Shown here in pieces: positions 14,840 through 23,319 of a DNA stretch of 30,376 bases. The notes under the pieces are model-generated. The model worked only from the letters and a program-made list of their open reading frames with translations, was not told where the DNA came from and did not search any database. Location of the stretch: the NCBI GenBank assembly GCA_031278795.1, contig JAITJT010000118.1:1-30376 (forward strand). The letters are read 5' to 3'. The translations under genes were made by a program, and so were the position numbers. Numbering within the stretch: position 1 is the stretch's first letter; each line of letters begins with the position of its first letter. Source of the DNA: Deltaproteobacteria bacterium. Its GTDB lineage: Bacteria > Desulfobacterota > Desulfarculia > Adiutricales > Adiutricaceae.

Positions 14840-15578
14840 AGATGTAGCCCAGAGGCTCCAGAAGATCATAGCCGAGGCGGGTATAGCCTCCAGGAGGGCC
14901 GCTGAGAGGCTAATCCTCGCAGGTAGGGTGAAGGTTAACGGAGAGGTGGTTAAGACCTTGGGGGCCAAGGCTCAATTGGGGAAAGACACCATTACGGTGG
15001 ACAACCAGGAACTTAAGAGCCAGGAGGCCCTTTCCTACTACATGTTCCACAAGCCCGAGGGCTATCTAACCGCGCTAAAGGACGCTAAGCTCAAGCGCCC
15101 CACCATCGCGGAGTTTTTAAAAAGGCTTCCAATAAGGGTCTATCCGGTGGGTAGATTGGACAAAGACGTCTCGGGCTTTCTGGTCCTCACCAACGACGGG
15201 GAGCTGGCCAGGCGCCTCATGCACCCATCTTTTGAGGTACCCAAGGTCTACCACGCCCTGGTGAAGGGCTTTCCCAGCCGCAGCGCCCTTAGAATGCTTG
15301 AGAGCGGGGAGCTCATAATAGACGGAAAACCCGCCGCCCCGGCCAGGGCCAGGATGCTCACCAAGGGCCCGGACAAGGGCTTTTTGGAGCTGATAATAAG
15401 CGAGGGCCGCCATAGGCAGGTGAAGAGGATGTGCGCCCAGGTGGGGCACCCGGTTGAAAAGCTCAAGAGAGTGGCATACTCTGATCTGGTCTTGGACATA
15501 GATCTTCCCCCAGGGAAGTTCCGGAGACTCACCAGCCGCGAGGTAGACCTACTAAAGAGAAGAGTGGGACTACTGTGA
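14832..15578 (+). CDS. RsuA/RluB-family 16S/23S rRNA pseudouridine synthase
   Basis: Converts a specific uridine of rRNA to pseudouridine. Residues about 5-60 form an S4 RNA-binding domain (QRLQKIIAEAGIASRRAAERLILAGRVKVNG). The catalytic motif is GRLDKDVSG with Asp at 110, a mild variant of the usual GRLD..TSG. Further landmarks are MFHKPEGYLT, KVYHALVKG and SEGRHRQVKRM. Length and order fit RluB/RluE/RsuA; which rRNA site is modified cannot be told. The ATG at 14832 overlaps recO, indicating translational coupling. Confidence 0.92.
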   Translation: MSEDVAQRLQKIIAEAGIASRRAAERLILAGRVKVNGEVVKTLGAKAQLGKDTITVDNQELKSQEALSYYMFHKPEGYLTALKDAKLKRPTIAEFLKRLPIRVYPVGRLDKDVSGFLVLTNDGELARRLMHPSFEVPKVYHALVKGFPSRSALRMLESGELIIDGKPAAPARARMLTKGPDKGFLELIISEGRHRQVKRMCAQVGHPVEKLKRVAYSDLVLDIDLPPGKFRRLTSREVDLLKRRVGLL

Positions 15579-15695
15579 TTGGCCTTGATAATACAAGCCC
15601 TAAAACAAGACAAAAAAAACAAACACTATAAATAGCCTGATATAAAGCTTAATTAAAACTCAAAATACAAATCTATCCCAATTCCAGGACACTCC

Positions 15696-17072
15696 ATGAG
15701 CGATAGCCCCTTCAAAAACCTCCAAGACCTAATAAAGACAGTGCCTCCCCTCCAGATGGAGGGGAGGGTCACCAAGGTGACGGGTCTGGTCATAGAAGGC
15801 GACGGCCCGGCGGCGGCCGTGGGTGAGGTCTGCTACATAGACACGCCTGACGCGGAGCCCTTGGAGTGCGAGGTGGTGGGCTTCAAGGAGAAGACTATCC
15901 AGCTCATGCCCGTAGGCGACATGGCCGGACTCACGCCGGGGGCTAGGATCCGCTCCAGCGGAGCCCCTCCCAAGGTTAAAGTGGGCCCCGGGCTCCTGGG
16001 AAGGGTCCTAGACGGCCGGGGGGAACCCATGGACGACCTGGGGCCCTTCGAGGTGGAGGCCAGTTACCCCATCCGGAAGCGGCCAGGGAATCCCCTGGAC
16101 CGCACCCGCATAGACACGGCCGTGGACGTGGGCGTCCGCGCCATCAACGCCCTTCTCACCTTGGGTAGGGGCCAAAGGGTGGGCATATTCGCGGGCTCGG
16201 GCGTGGGTAAATCCACCCTCATGGGCATGATAGCCCGCCACATGCGGGCGGACGTGAACGTAATCGTCTTGGTGGGTGAGCGCGGCCGCGAGGTTAGGGA
16301 GTTCATCGAAAAGGATCTGGGCCCAGAGGGCCTCACCCGCTCGGTGGTGGTGGCCGCCACCTCCGAGCAGCCGGCCCTGGTGCGCATGCGCGGGGCCTAC
16401 GTGGGAACCGCCGTGGCCGAGTATTTCAAGGACAAGGGTAAAAACGTCATCCTCATGATGGACAGCGCCACCAGGTTCGCCTACGCGGCCAGGGAGGTGG
16501 GTCTCTCCATAGGGGAGCCCGCCACCACCAGGGGCTACACCCCTTCGGTCTTCGCGCTCTTACCCCAGCTTCTGGAGAGGGCCGGCTCCTGGGGACAGGG
16601 GAGCATAACGGGCATCTACACGGTGCTCGTGGAAGGCGACGACATGAATGAGCCTGTGGCCGACTCCATGCGCTCGATATTGGATGGGCACTTGGTACTG
16701 AGGCGCGACATAGCCGCCCGCAACATCTATCCAGCGATTGACGTGCTCTCAAGCATTAGCCGCCTCATGACGGATCTCGCGGATCCAACGCATCTGGCAG
16801 CCGCGGCCCGCTTCAAGGACATCCTCTCCACCTACAAGCACAATGAGGACATGATAAACATAGGCGCCTACCAGAAGGGCGCCAGCCGCGAGGTGGACGA
16901 GTCCATCATCTACTATCCGCGCTTCGTTAACTTCCTCAAACAGCCCATGGCAACCGGGGTAACCCTGGAGGAGGCCAGAGAGTTTCTCTTGCGGGTAACC
17001 GCTGAGATGCAAACCCCGCCGGACGGCCCGCCAGGAATACCCACGGCGAGCGGCCTGAGGAGGCAGCTGTAG
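15696..17072 (+). CDS. fliI: FliI/SctN-type secretion ATPase
   Basis: The ATPase that energises export by the flagellar (FliI) or injectisome (SctN) type III apparatus. Of 458 residues, the N-terminal beta domain is followed by the P-loop GSGVGKST at 167-174, the GER loop with the catalytic Glu near 195, Walker B VILMMDS at 251-257 and the Arg-containing TRFAYAAREVGLSIGEPATTRGYTPSVFA segment typical of type III ATPases rather than F1-beta. GIFAGSGVGKSTLMGMIARHM reads like FliI. No other flagellar or secretion gene is in the window and both flanks are AT-rich gaps, so FliI versus SctN cannot be settled here. The start is ATG 15696 without a strong ribosome-binding site. Confidence 0.88.
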   Translation: MSDSPFKNLQDLIKTVPPLQMEGRVTKVTGLVIEGDGPAAAVGEVCYIDTPDAEPLECEVVGFKEKTIQLMPVGDMAGLTPGARIRSSGAPPKVKVGPGLLGRVLDGRGEPMDDLGPFEVEASYPIRKRPGNPLDRTRIDTAVDVGVRAINALLTLGRGQRVGIFAGSGVGKSTLMGMIARHMRADVNVIVLVGERGREVREFIEKDLGPEGLTRSVVVAATSEQPALVRMRGAYVGTAVAEYFKDKGKNVILMMDSATRFAYAAREVGLSIGEPATTRGYTPSVFALLPQLLERAGSWGQGSITGIYTVLVEGDDMNEPVADSMRSILDGHLVLRRDIAARNIYPAIDVLSSISRLMTDLADPTHLAAAARFKDILSTYKHNEDMINIGAYQKGASREVDESIIYYPRFVNFLKQPMATGVTLEEAREFLLRVTAEMQTPPDGPPGIPTASGLRRQL

Positions 17073-17973
17073 TTTGTTTGAATTTTTGAAAAAAATAAAA
17101 ATTGTTTTAGCTTGATAGTGTTATTTTTCTGTGATGAAAATTTTTTTATTTTTTTTATAAAGCTTAGTTTTCTTTTTCCTGATTTTACAATGTTTAGGTG
17201 TTTATTTTTATAATGTTAAATTTTTTTTATGCCTTTCTGGAATTTTCATTTTTTATCATTTTTAATATCGTTGTTATTTTTGTAAGAAATATTTGATTAT
17301 TAACTGAAAGATTATGCGCTTAATAATATTGTTAAATTTTAATAAATACAATGATAGCTAAACTTTTGACGAGTTTTGAAACTCGTCATCTTTATGTTTT
17401 AGCTTTTTTAGTATTGTTATTTTTTCTAAAAAAAGCATGATCATCAATTATAATAGTGAAAAATATTAAATTTAAGATAGCTTTATTTACGCTCAGAAGG
17501 CGAACAATACATATCATTTTTATGGGATAAAATATTTCATTTCCCCTTTGTTAGTGCCTCTTTTCCGGCGCGAAATTGTTTGTAAAAATTTAGGCTATCT
17601 TCTATCTTGATTTAGGTCTCTGGGAGTCTTTTTCCAACCATCCGCTAAGGCTTTTTGTAAATTTTATATTTTGGCCCCTCCGATTGATTTTTTCGATTTT
17701 TCTCTTGTTATGTTATATCTTTGTTAATTTTTATATTTTTATGAAAGTTCGAGGAAATAAAATACCGCTAACGAGTATCTTATAGGTCTTTATATTATGT
17801 AAAAACTCTCTTTATAGGGCATTATAGCGACTGTTCACGGGAAACCGGACGTTTTTTTAACAAGGATCTTTTTGTTTTCCACAAAAGTGGAATAAAATGA
17901 ATGGTGTGAAGATTTTTGTCTTAAAATTGAGGAAAAATCTCTCCAAAAACACCAAAAAGTCTTTAGAGGCACT
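17073..17973. other. AT-rich intergenic region after fliI
   Basis: About 900 bases, mostly A/T. No coding frame with domain content on either strand. It holds a perfect 9-bp inverted repeat at 17368-17387 and T-rich runs. The minus-strand ORF at 17835-18017 overlaps the start of the transporter gene and is not supported. I could not pick a convincing promoter for the transporter. Confidence 0.55.
17368..17387. repeat. Perfect 9-bp inverted repeat
   Basis: GACGAGTTT-tg-AAACTCGTC, followed by ATCTTTATGTTTTAG. It could be a weak rightward terminator of the fliI transcript (300 bases past the stop) or a dimeric regulator site; the T-tract is interrupted. Confidence 0.6.
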
Positions 17974-19425
17974 ATGGCTGACCAGAGCAAGTCAAAAATA
18001 ATCAAAATCCTCCTCACCTTGGCGGTGATTCAGATAACGCTTCTTTTGACTGGAGCGGATTGCTTTGCCGCAAGCGATGGCCATAGCTCCTTAGCCCTGG
18101 ACGGTAGCACTTTCTCCTTCTTCTGGACCATCCCCTTCCTGGGCATTCTCCTATCCATTGCCATGTTCCCCCTCTTCGCGGCCAGTTTCTGGGAGAGGAA
18201 CTACGGTAAGGTAGCCCTCCTCTGGTCGCTCATTTTTTTGGTGCCGGCCTTCTTCGCCCTGGGCCCGCAGGTGACGCTCTACTCGGTGGTGCACACCATG
18301 CTAGAGGAGTACGTTCCCTTCATAATCCTCCTCTTCGCCCTCTTCACCATTGCCGGTGGGATTGTCTTGACCGGATCGCTTTCCGGTACGCCAGCCTTGA
18401 ATCTGGGTTTTCTGGCTCTGGGGACCGTGCTTGCTAGCCTCATGGGGACTACCGGCGCCGCCATGCTCCTCATCCGCCCGCTTTTGAGGGGGCTTTCCCG
18501 GCGCAAGTACAAGACCCACAGCGTCATCTTCTTCATCTTCCTGGTGGCCAACGCCGGAGGGTCGCTTACCCCCCTGGGGGATCCGCCCCTGTTCTTAGGA
18601 TTCCTCAAGGGCGTGGAGTTCACCTGGACGCTCAAGCACCTCTGGCCCCAGACCCTCTTTTTAACCAGCATCCTTCTGGCGCTCTACTTCGGCATAGACA
18701 CTTACTTCTTCAAAAAAGAGGCTGCCAAGAAGATTGAGTCCCAGGACAAACTGGGACTCAAAGGCACCTACAACTTCATATTGCTGGCCATGGTAGCCGG
18801 TCTTGTGCTCTACAGCGGCATGTCCAAGTCCACGGGCTATATCCCGGTGTGGGGGGATACCCACATCCGCTACTCCAACCTGGTGAAGGATATTGGGCTT
18901 CTACTCTTGGCGCTCATATCCTACCTAATCACCCCCAAAAAGGTGAGGAGGAGCAACCACTTCACCTTCGGGCCCATCATGGAGGTGGCCAAGCTCTTCT
19001 TTGGCATCTTCATCACTATGATTCCGGCCATAGCCATCCTCAAGGCGGGTACCAGCGGGGCCTTGAGCCCGCTTATCGGGCTCGTGACCACACAGAGCGG
19101 CGCCCCCCAGAATGTCGCCTACTTCTGGTTGACCGGGGTGCTCTCCAGCTTCCTGGACAACGCCCCCACCTATCTGGTGTTCTTTAACACGGCCGGTGGT
19201 GACGCCCAGCACCTCATGCACACCATCCCTCTCACGCTTTCCGCCATCAGCTGCGGGGCCGTGTATATGGGAGCCAACACCTACATAGGAAACGCCCCCA
19301 ACTTCATAGTGCGCTCAATTTCCGAGGAGAGGGGCGTCAAAATGCCCAGCTTCTTTGGCTATATGCTGTGGTCCACGGGAATTCTGGTTCCCCTCTTCAT
19401 AATCATGACCTTCATCTTCTTTTAA
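17974..19425 (+). CDS. NhaD/CitM-like sodium:proton antiporter family permease
   Basis: A 483-residue integral inner-membrane protein of the ion transporter superfamily (arsB/NhaD/citrate transporter-like). After an N-terminal hydrophobic segment it shows about twelve transmembrane stretches. Conserved helix-break motifs are in both halves: GTTGAAMLLIRPLLR with VANAGGSLTPLGDPPLFLGFLKG in the first, and SSFLDNAPTYLVFF with MGANTYIGNAPNFIV in the second. These motifs form the substrate/ion site in the family. Whether it exchanges Na+/H+ or moves a carboxylate cannot be told. The start is ATG 17974 with AGAGG four bases upstream. It is a single gene flanked by long spacers. Confidence 0.85.
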   Translation: MADQSKSKIIKILLTLAVIQITLLLTGADCFAASDGHSSLALDGSTFSFFWTIPFLGILLSIAMFPLFAASFWERNYGKVALLWSLIFLVPAFFALGPQVTLYSVVHTMLEEYVPFIILLFALFTIAGGIVLTGSLSGTPALNLGFLALGTVLASLMGTTGAAMLLIRPLLRGLSRRKYKTHSVIFFIFLVANAGGSLTPLGDPPLFLGFLKGVEFTWTLKHLWPQTLFLTSILLALYFGIDTYFFKKEAAKKIESQDKLGLKGTYNFILLAMVAGLVLYSGMSKSTGYIPVWGDTHIRYSNLVKDIGLLLLALISYLITPKKVRRSNHFTFGPIMEVAKLFFGIFITMIPAIAILKAGTSGALSPLIGLVTTQSGAPQNVAYFWLTGVLSSFLDNAPTYLVFFNTAGGDAQHLMHTIPLTLSAISCGAVYMGANTYIGNAPNFIVRSISEERGVKMPSFFGYMLWSTGILVPLFIIMTFIFF

Positions 19426-19652
19426 GAAACTAGCTTAACTAAAGCTAATCGCTTTGATGGGTTAATTACTTTGTTTACGTTAATTTCATTGTTGGGTAAA
19501 TCCTTTTTCAAAAAAATTCCCTTTTTAAAATCCTGACAAAGCTTTTAAAGCGGATTAAGCTAACAAAACTCTTAAGCCTCTTTTAGCTCTAAAAAGCTTA
19601 GCCCGCTTATACGGCCAGGGCTTTAACTCCCACCTCTAACCCCTCCAACACA

Positions 19653-19689
19653 CTCCCACCGGACAAGGAAAGCCTGCTTTCGGTGGGAG
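19653..19689. repeat. Large inverted repeat with nested stem
   Basis: CTCCCACC (19653-19660) pairs with GGTGGGAG (19682-19689), and inside it GAAAGC-ct-GCTTTC makes a second stem. No T-tract follows on either strand. It lies upstream of the promoter-like pair at 19727-19754, so it is not obviously a leader element of the next gene. Confidence 0.6.
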
Positions 19690-19726
19690 CTTACCTAAAC
19701 CCTCTCCCCAGGGCCAGAAAGATGCC

Positions 19727-19754
19727 TTGATTTTGGCACTGATCTTGCCATAAT
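19727..19754 (+). promoter_or_regulatory. Possible promoter of the LytR_C/radical SAM pair
   Basis: TTGATT (19727-19732), 16 bases, CATAAT (19749-19754). Start would be near 19761, about 135 bases before the ATG at 19898. Confidence 0.4.
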
Positions 19755-19897
19755 AGTGGTAGGACGCTTCATAATTTAAAGCGCCACGATGCATTTTTTG
19801 ACCCCCACCACCTTCCAAAACACCTTTGAAAGCTATGAATCCCACGCCAGATAAGGCCTTGAAAACTAAGGCCCCAAATATCTCCAAAGGACAGAGC

Positions 19898-21709
19898 ATG
19901 CCCAGGCCCTTCACCCTCCTAGCGCTTCTGCTCGTGGCAGCGTTTTCGGTCTTCTTAGCCCTCGCGCAACCGGCCTTCGCCCAGGACGAGGATGATGAAG
20001 ACCTGAGCCGGCTATTTGGATCCGGGGAGATGGAGGAAGAAGGCGTAGACAACGAGCACCACGCGTCCCCCACGGCCCCTCCCGGGGCCCTCACCGTGAA
20101 CGCCCCCGCAGCCCCAGAGGCTGCCCAAGCCCCAGCGGAGAGCCCGGCTGTTGCGCCCGCGGCCGCTACCCCGGAAGCACCCCTTCCCCCGCCCCCGCCA
20201 GTGGAAACTCCGCTAACCCCTCCGCCGGCAGTGGCTCCCACGGTGGAGACTCCCAGCGCGCCTGTGGAAACTCCCCTGGCCACACCCGCTGTAGCTCCTG
20301 TGGAAACACCTCTCCCCACGCCAGCTCCAGCTGCGACACCCTTAGCCGTGCCTCCCCTCCCGACAACAGAGGAGAGAGCAGAGCCCCAGACCCTACCTCC
20401 CCTAAATAGCTCGGATCTTGTTCCAGAAGAGCCTGAGGCCACGACAGTGGAAGGGGGCCTTGACGATGCGGACCTCTTGGCGCCTGAATCCAGGCGGGTC
20501 ACGGGCACGGTGGTGGAGCCACCTCCCCCCACCTGGAAGAAGACCTCCAGAGAGCCAGCTGGTAGCTCAGAGGGAAGCGGACCCATACCTGATTTTGACA
20601 CCAGCAACACCCATTGGCAGAGCTTGGAGGTGGGAACCTACACCAGGCCCACAGGCGGGGCGCCTGGATCGTCCGCCACCTCGCCTATGATAGTCCCGGC
20701 CCAGGGCACGGGCCCTCCTACGGCTCCCACGGTTAGCCCTCCTACGAGCCCCAGCGCGCCTCCACCGGTGAACCCCGCGGCGCCAAGCGCCGCGGCAGCA
20801 AGCCCAGAAGATGCTGAGAGGTCTCAGCTGAGGGGCTTGTTCTCGGACATGCTGCCGGATATGGGCGTGGATGGTGAAGGGCTTCCCGGGGACGCGCAAG
20901 CGGAAACCGTAGAGGCTCAGCCACAACTAAGTGAGCCTGAGAGCGTGCCTTCGGTTAGGGGCTCCCTCAACAGCCTCATGGAGGACCAGGCGCCGGTGCC
21001 GGCGCCTGATCCGGCCTTCACTCCGGAGGCTACCCCGGAGCCCGTGCCGCTACTTCCACCTCCCTTGGCGGCTAACCAGGAACTGACTCCAGCTACCAAC
21101 CCCAGGGAAGACTCGGTGCTTCCACCCATCAGCGAGCCCAAGACCGTGGATCCCAATGAAGGCTTAGCCATTGGCAGATCTGGTTATCTTTTGGCCCAGG
21201 ACGGACCGGACGCCCAGCTGAGGGCCGGGCAAGCCCAGATACTAACGGAGCCAGGAACCCAGGCGCCGGGGGCAACAAATACCCCCCGGGCTGGAAGGGG
21301 AACAAGCCCAGGGGCCGCTACCCCCAAGGCCGCGAGCCCCGGAACCCGGGCCGCGGTGGCGCCTAAGGCCCAGAGCCAGGGGAGTCAGTCTCAAGGCGGA
21401 AGTGCTGCCCCCAAGCAGTCCAAACCCAGACCCGCTCCGGTTAAACCCAACCTGAGCGTAATACTGGTAAACGAGTCCGGTGTGGCCGGAGCCCAGGACG
21501 CCTATAGGCAAGTACTCTCCCAGATTGGCTACACGGTCATCTCCGCCAACCAGAGCGCCTCCTCCTCGCAATCAAAGAAGACCACCATCGTCTACCAGGC
21601 CGGAAAAGAGGGCCAGGCCCGGGCGCTGGCCAGCCGCATACCCGGAGAAAAAGAGCTCATAGCCTCCAAGGAACCACTTCCGGCCGAGGCCATTGTGACC
21701 ATCCGCTAA
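19898..21709 (+). CDS. Exported Pro/Ala-rich protein with C-terminal LytR_C domain
   Basis: A 603-residue exported protein. MPRPFTLLALLLVAAFSVFL followed by ALAQPAFAQ is a signal peptide with cleavage after AFA. An acidic stretch (DEDDEDLSRLFGSGEMEEE) follows, then a spacer of more than 400 residues dominated by Pro, Ala, Thr and Glu with irregular reiterations of PVETPL/PAVAP. The last 85 residues (SVILVNESGVAGAQDAYRQV...IGYTVISANQ...TTIVYQAGKEGQARALA) match the LytR_C domain (PF13399), seen at the C-termini of LytR-CpsA-Psr enzymes and as a stand-alone module; no LCP catalytic domain is present. The spacer probably spans periplasm or peptidoglycan. I chose ATG 19898 for AAAGGA upstream and the signal peptide. 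A radical SAM gene follows 26 bases later. Confidence 0.82.
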   Translation: MPRPFTLLALLLVAAFSVFLALAQPAFAQDEDDEDLSRLFGSGEMEEEGVDNEHHASPTAPPGALTVNAPAAPEAAQAPAESPAVAPAAATPEAPLPPPPPVETPLTPPPAVAPTVETPSAPVETPLATPAVAPVETPLPTPAPAATPLAVPPLPTTEERAEPQTLPPLNSSDLVPEEPEATTVEGGLDDADLLAPESRRVTGTVVEPPPPTWKKTSREPAGSSEGSGPIPDFDTSNTHWQSLEVGTYTRPTGGAPGSSATSPMIVPAQGTGPPTAPTVSPPTSPSAPPPVNPAAPSAAAASPEDAERSQLRGLFSDMLPDMGVDGEGLPGDAQAETVEAQPQLSEPESVPSVRGSLNSLMEDQAPVPAPDPAFTPEATPEPVPLLPPPLAANQELTPATNPREDSVLPPISEPKTVDPNEGLAIGRSGYLLAQDGPDAQLRAGQAQILTEPGTQAPGATNTPRAGRGTSPGAATPKAASPGTRAAVAPKAQSQGSQSQGGSAAPKQSKPRPAPVKPNLSVILVNESGVAGAQDAYRQVLSQIGYTVISANQSASSSQSKKTTIVYQAGKEGQARALASRIPGEKELIASKEPLPAEAIVTIR

Positions 21710-21735
21710 GGCGTACTCTCTAAGGAATAAAATCC

Positions 21736-22743
21736 ATGGATCTGGATCTGGTGCACAGCTCACCTGGCGCGCAAGTGGCGCTCTATGAGAAAAATAACGT
21801 ATACACTAAGCTATTAACTGAGATCCACCAAGAGCGCTTCTTAGACTACCGCAGGGAGTGGAAGCTACGGGAGGAGACGCTCGTGGAAGGCGACTTCCCC
21901 CTTAGTTTGGACTTTAGCGTAAACTCCGGCTGCCAGCTAAACTGCATCATGTGTCCCCTACCCGCCATGAAGAGGCACAAGATTGGGAAACTCATAGCGC
22001 TTAAGGATTTTAAAAGGATTATGTCCGAGGCCGCTGAGCACTCCCTTCCGGCCATGACCTTGGGCTTGGGAAGCGAACCTCTGCTTAACCCGGAAATCTT
22101 TACAATCCTAGACATCTCTGGGAAAAGTGGCGTGATGGACATTAGGCTAGGAACCAATGGTCATCTCTTAAGTTCCGACACCATTGAGAGGATCCTGGAT
22201 TCCCCCCTCACCCGCTTGGAGGTATCCATCGACGCGGTCACTATCCAAAGCTACAAGCTCATTAGAGGAGCTGACTATAAGTCGCTGGTTAAAAAAGTTG
22301 AGCGTTTTTGCGCAAGAAAAGTACAGAAGGGGAGAAAACTTCCGCTCTTAAGGCTCAGCTTTCTGGAACTTCCCGAAAACCAAGGAGAACTTGCGACCTT
22401 CATAAGTAGATGGTCAGAGCTCGCGGACATGATCTCCATTCAAAAGCCCATCTACTTCAAAGAGAGCCGCTTAAAGAGACCAAAACCCCAAAAGAAAGCT
22501 ATAAACGAGCGAGAAGATGCTATCTGCAGGCAGCCTTGGCAAAGGCTCTCCATCCTGGAGGATTTATCCCTTTGGCCCTGCTGCAGCTGGTACGGGGAAG
22601 GACTGTTACCCGGAAAGCTTAGTAGCACAACTGTCTCCCAAATCTGGAAGGGAGAGACGCTTAGGCGTTTGAGGGAATCACTTTCTGAAGGCCCACCCAC
22701 CACAAAGTGTAAAAGATGCCTAGATGCCACCCCTTTTGAGTGA
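21736..22743 (+). CDS. Radical SAM/SPASM protein
   Basis: A 335-residue radical SAM protein, distinct from the one at 12939. The cluster motif is C66-x3-C70-x2-C73 (SGCQLNCIMCPLP), followed by LGLGSEPLLNPEIF and LGTNGHLL, typical of the MoaA-like core. The C-terminal region carries SPASM-style cysteines: AICRQPWQRLSI, LWPCCSWYGEG and TKCKRCLD, with VSQIWKGETLRRLRESL between them, the usual linker. The substrate is unknown. It lies 26 bases downstream of the LytR_C gene with AAGGA upstream of ATG 21736, so the two are probably co-transcribed. Candidate roles include modification of an envelope protein or sugar, but this is inference from context only. Confidence 0.85.
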   Translation: MDLDLVHSSPGAQVALYEKNNVYTKLLTEIHQERFLDYRREWKLREETLVEGDFPLSLDFSVNSGCQLNCIMCPLPAMKRHKIGKLIALKDFKRIMSEAAEHSLPAMTLGLGSEPLLNPEIFTILDISGKSGVMDIRLGTNGHLLSSDTIERILDSPLTRLEVSIDAVTIQSYKLIRGADYKSLVKKVERFCARKVQKGRKLPLLRLSFLELPENQGELATFISRWSELADMISIQKPIYFKESRLKRPKPQKKAINEREDAICRQPWQRLSILEDLSLWPCCSWYGEGLLPGKLSSTTVSQIWKGETLRRLRESLSEGPPTTKCKRCLDATPFE

Positions 22744-22807
22744 AAGGAAAACTTAAATCCGCAAAGAATCTACATATAATTATTCTTTTATTTTTCGTAT
22801 GAACATA

Positions 22808-22953
22808 ATTAATGTTTGAAGATTAATGTTTGAAGATTAATATTGAAGATTGAAGATTAAAGATTGAAAATTGAAAATTAAACATTGATAATTGAAAATT
22901 GAAGATTGAATCTTAAAAACTAAAAATTCAAAATTGATAATTAAAATCTAAAA
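22808..22953. repeat. Heptameric repeat array, about 20 units
   Basis: Two 14-bp copies of ATTAATGTTTGAAG lead into heptamers of the form ATTGAAR: ATTGAAG, ATTAAAG, ATTGAAA, ATTGAAA, ATTAAAC, ATTGATA, ATTGAAA, ATTGAAG, ATTGAAT, then decayed CTTAAAA, ACTAAAA, ATTCAAA, ATTGATA, ATTAAAA, TCTAAAA. The 7-base register is kept almost throughout (one 13-base step at 22836-22848). Confidence 0.9.
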
Positions 22954-23205
22954 CTTCCTTTAAATACTAAGCGTTATCACCTTAAGCGCCTCGGTTTTAC
23001 CTTTGATTTTACCCTTGTGCGGGGCAAAACTAATTTAGTTGTGTTCCTAGCTAATTATTCTTGCCCAACATATAGGCAAAAACATTAAAAGACTCTTTCA
23101 CATATTAAATTATAGTTTCCAACGCTCAATCTTTGTCTGCCAGTTTTCCAGACGAAAAAAATTCACTTTTGAAAAAATATTTTTCGCTATATTTTAAAAA
23201 AAATC

Positions 23206-23234
23206 TTGCTAAAACAACATAAAAGTTTTAAAAT
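23206..23234 (+). promoter_or_regulatory. Promoter-like pair upstream of the AAA ATPase gene
   Basis: TTGCTA (23206-23211), 17 bases, TAAAAT (23229-23234). Predicted start near 23241, about 80 bases upstream of ATG 23320. Confidence 0.5.
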
Positions 23235-23319
23235 GTGTTGTTTTACAGTGTCATCATGTTGTTTTGAGATACATTTTTGGCGTTTTTTAAACTATGGAGA
23301 TCTTCCTGTATACAAGCTC

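Larger units (their letters stand above)
19426..19897. other. Intergenic region upstream of the LytR_C gene
   Basis: About 470 bases: AT-rich at first, then a GC-rich hairpin (19653-19689), a promoter-like pair (19727-19754) and the leader. The long minus-strand frame at 19636-20610 is a Gly/Ser shadow of the Pro/Ala-rich gene and not a gene. In-frame starts at TTG 19826 and ATG 19835 exist, but the signal peptide and ribosome-binding site favour 19898. Confidence 0.55.
22744..23319. other. AT-rich intergenic region with heptamer array
   Basis: About 575 bases with no gene. A run of 7-bp reiterations occupies 22808-22953; the rest is AT-rich, ending in a promoter-like pair at 23206-23234. 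An in-frame upstream start at TTG 23206 coincides with the -35 box and would give a Cys/Phe-rich leader that is unlikely to be translated. Confidence 0.6.

Noticed and set aside
12939..15000. RiPP cluster around the radical SAM gene
   Set aside because: No small Cys- or Gly-rich precursor frame lies next to it, and its operon partners are housekeeping genes.
19636..20610. 324-codon minus-strand frame
   Set aside because: It is a Gly/Ser/Val-rich antisense shadow of the Pro/Ala-rich LytR_C gene, with no domain, and it runs opposite to a gene with a signal peptide and ribosome-binding site.
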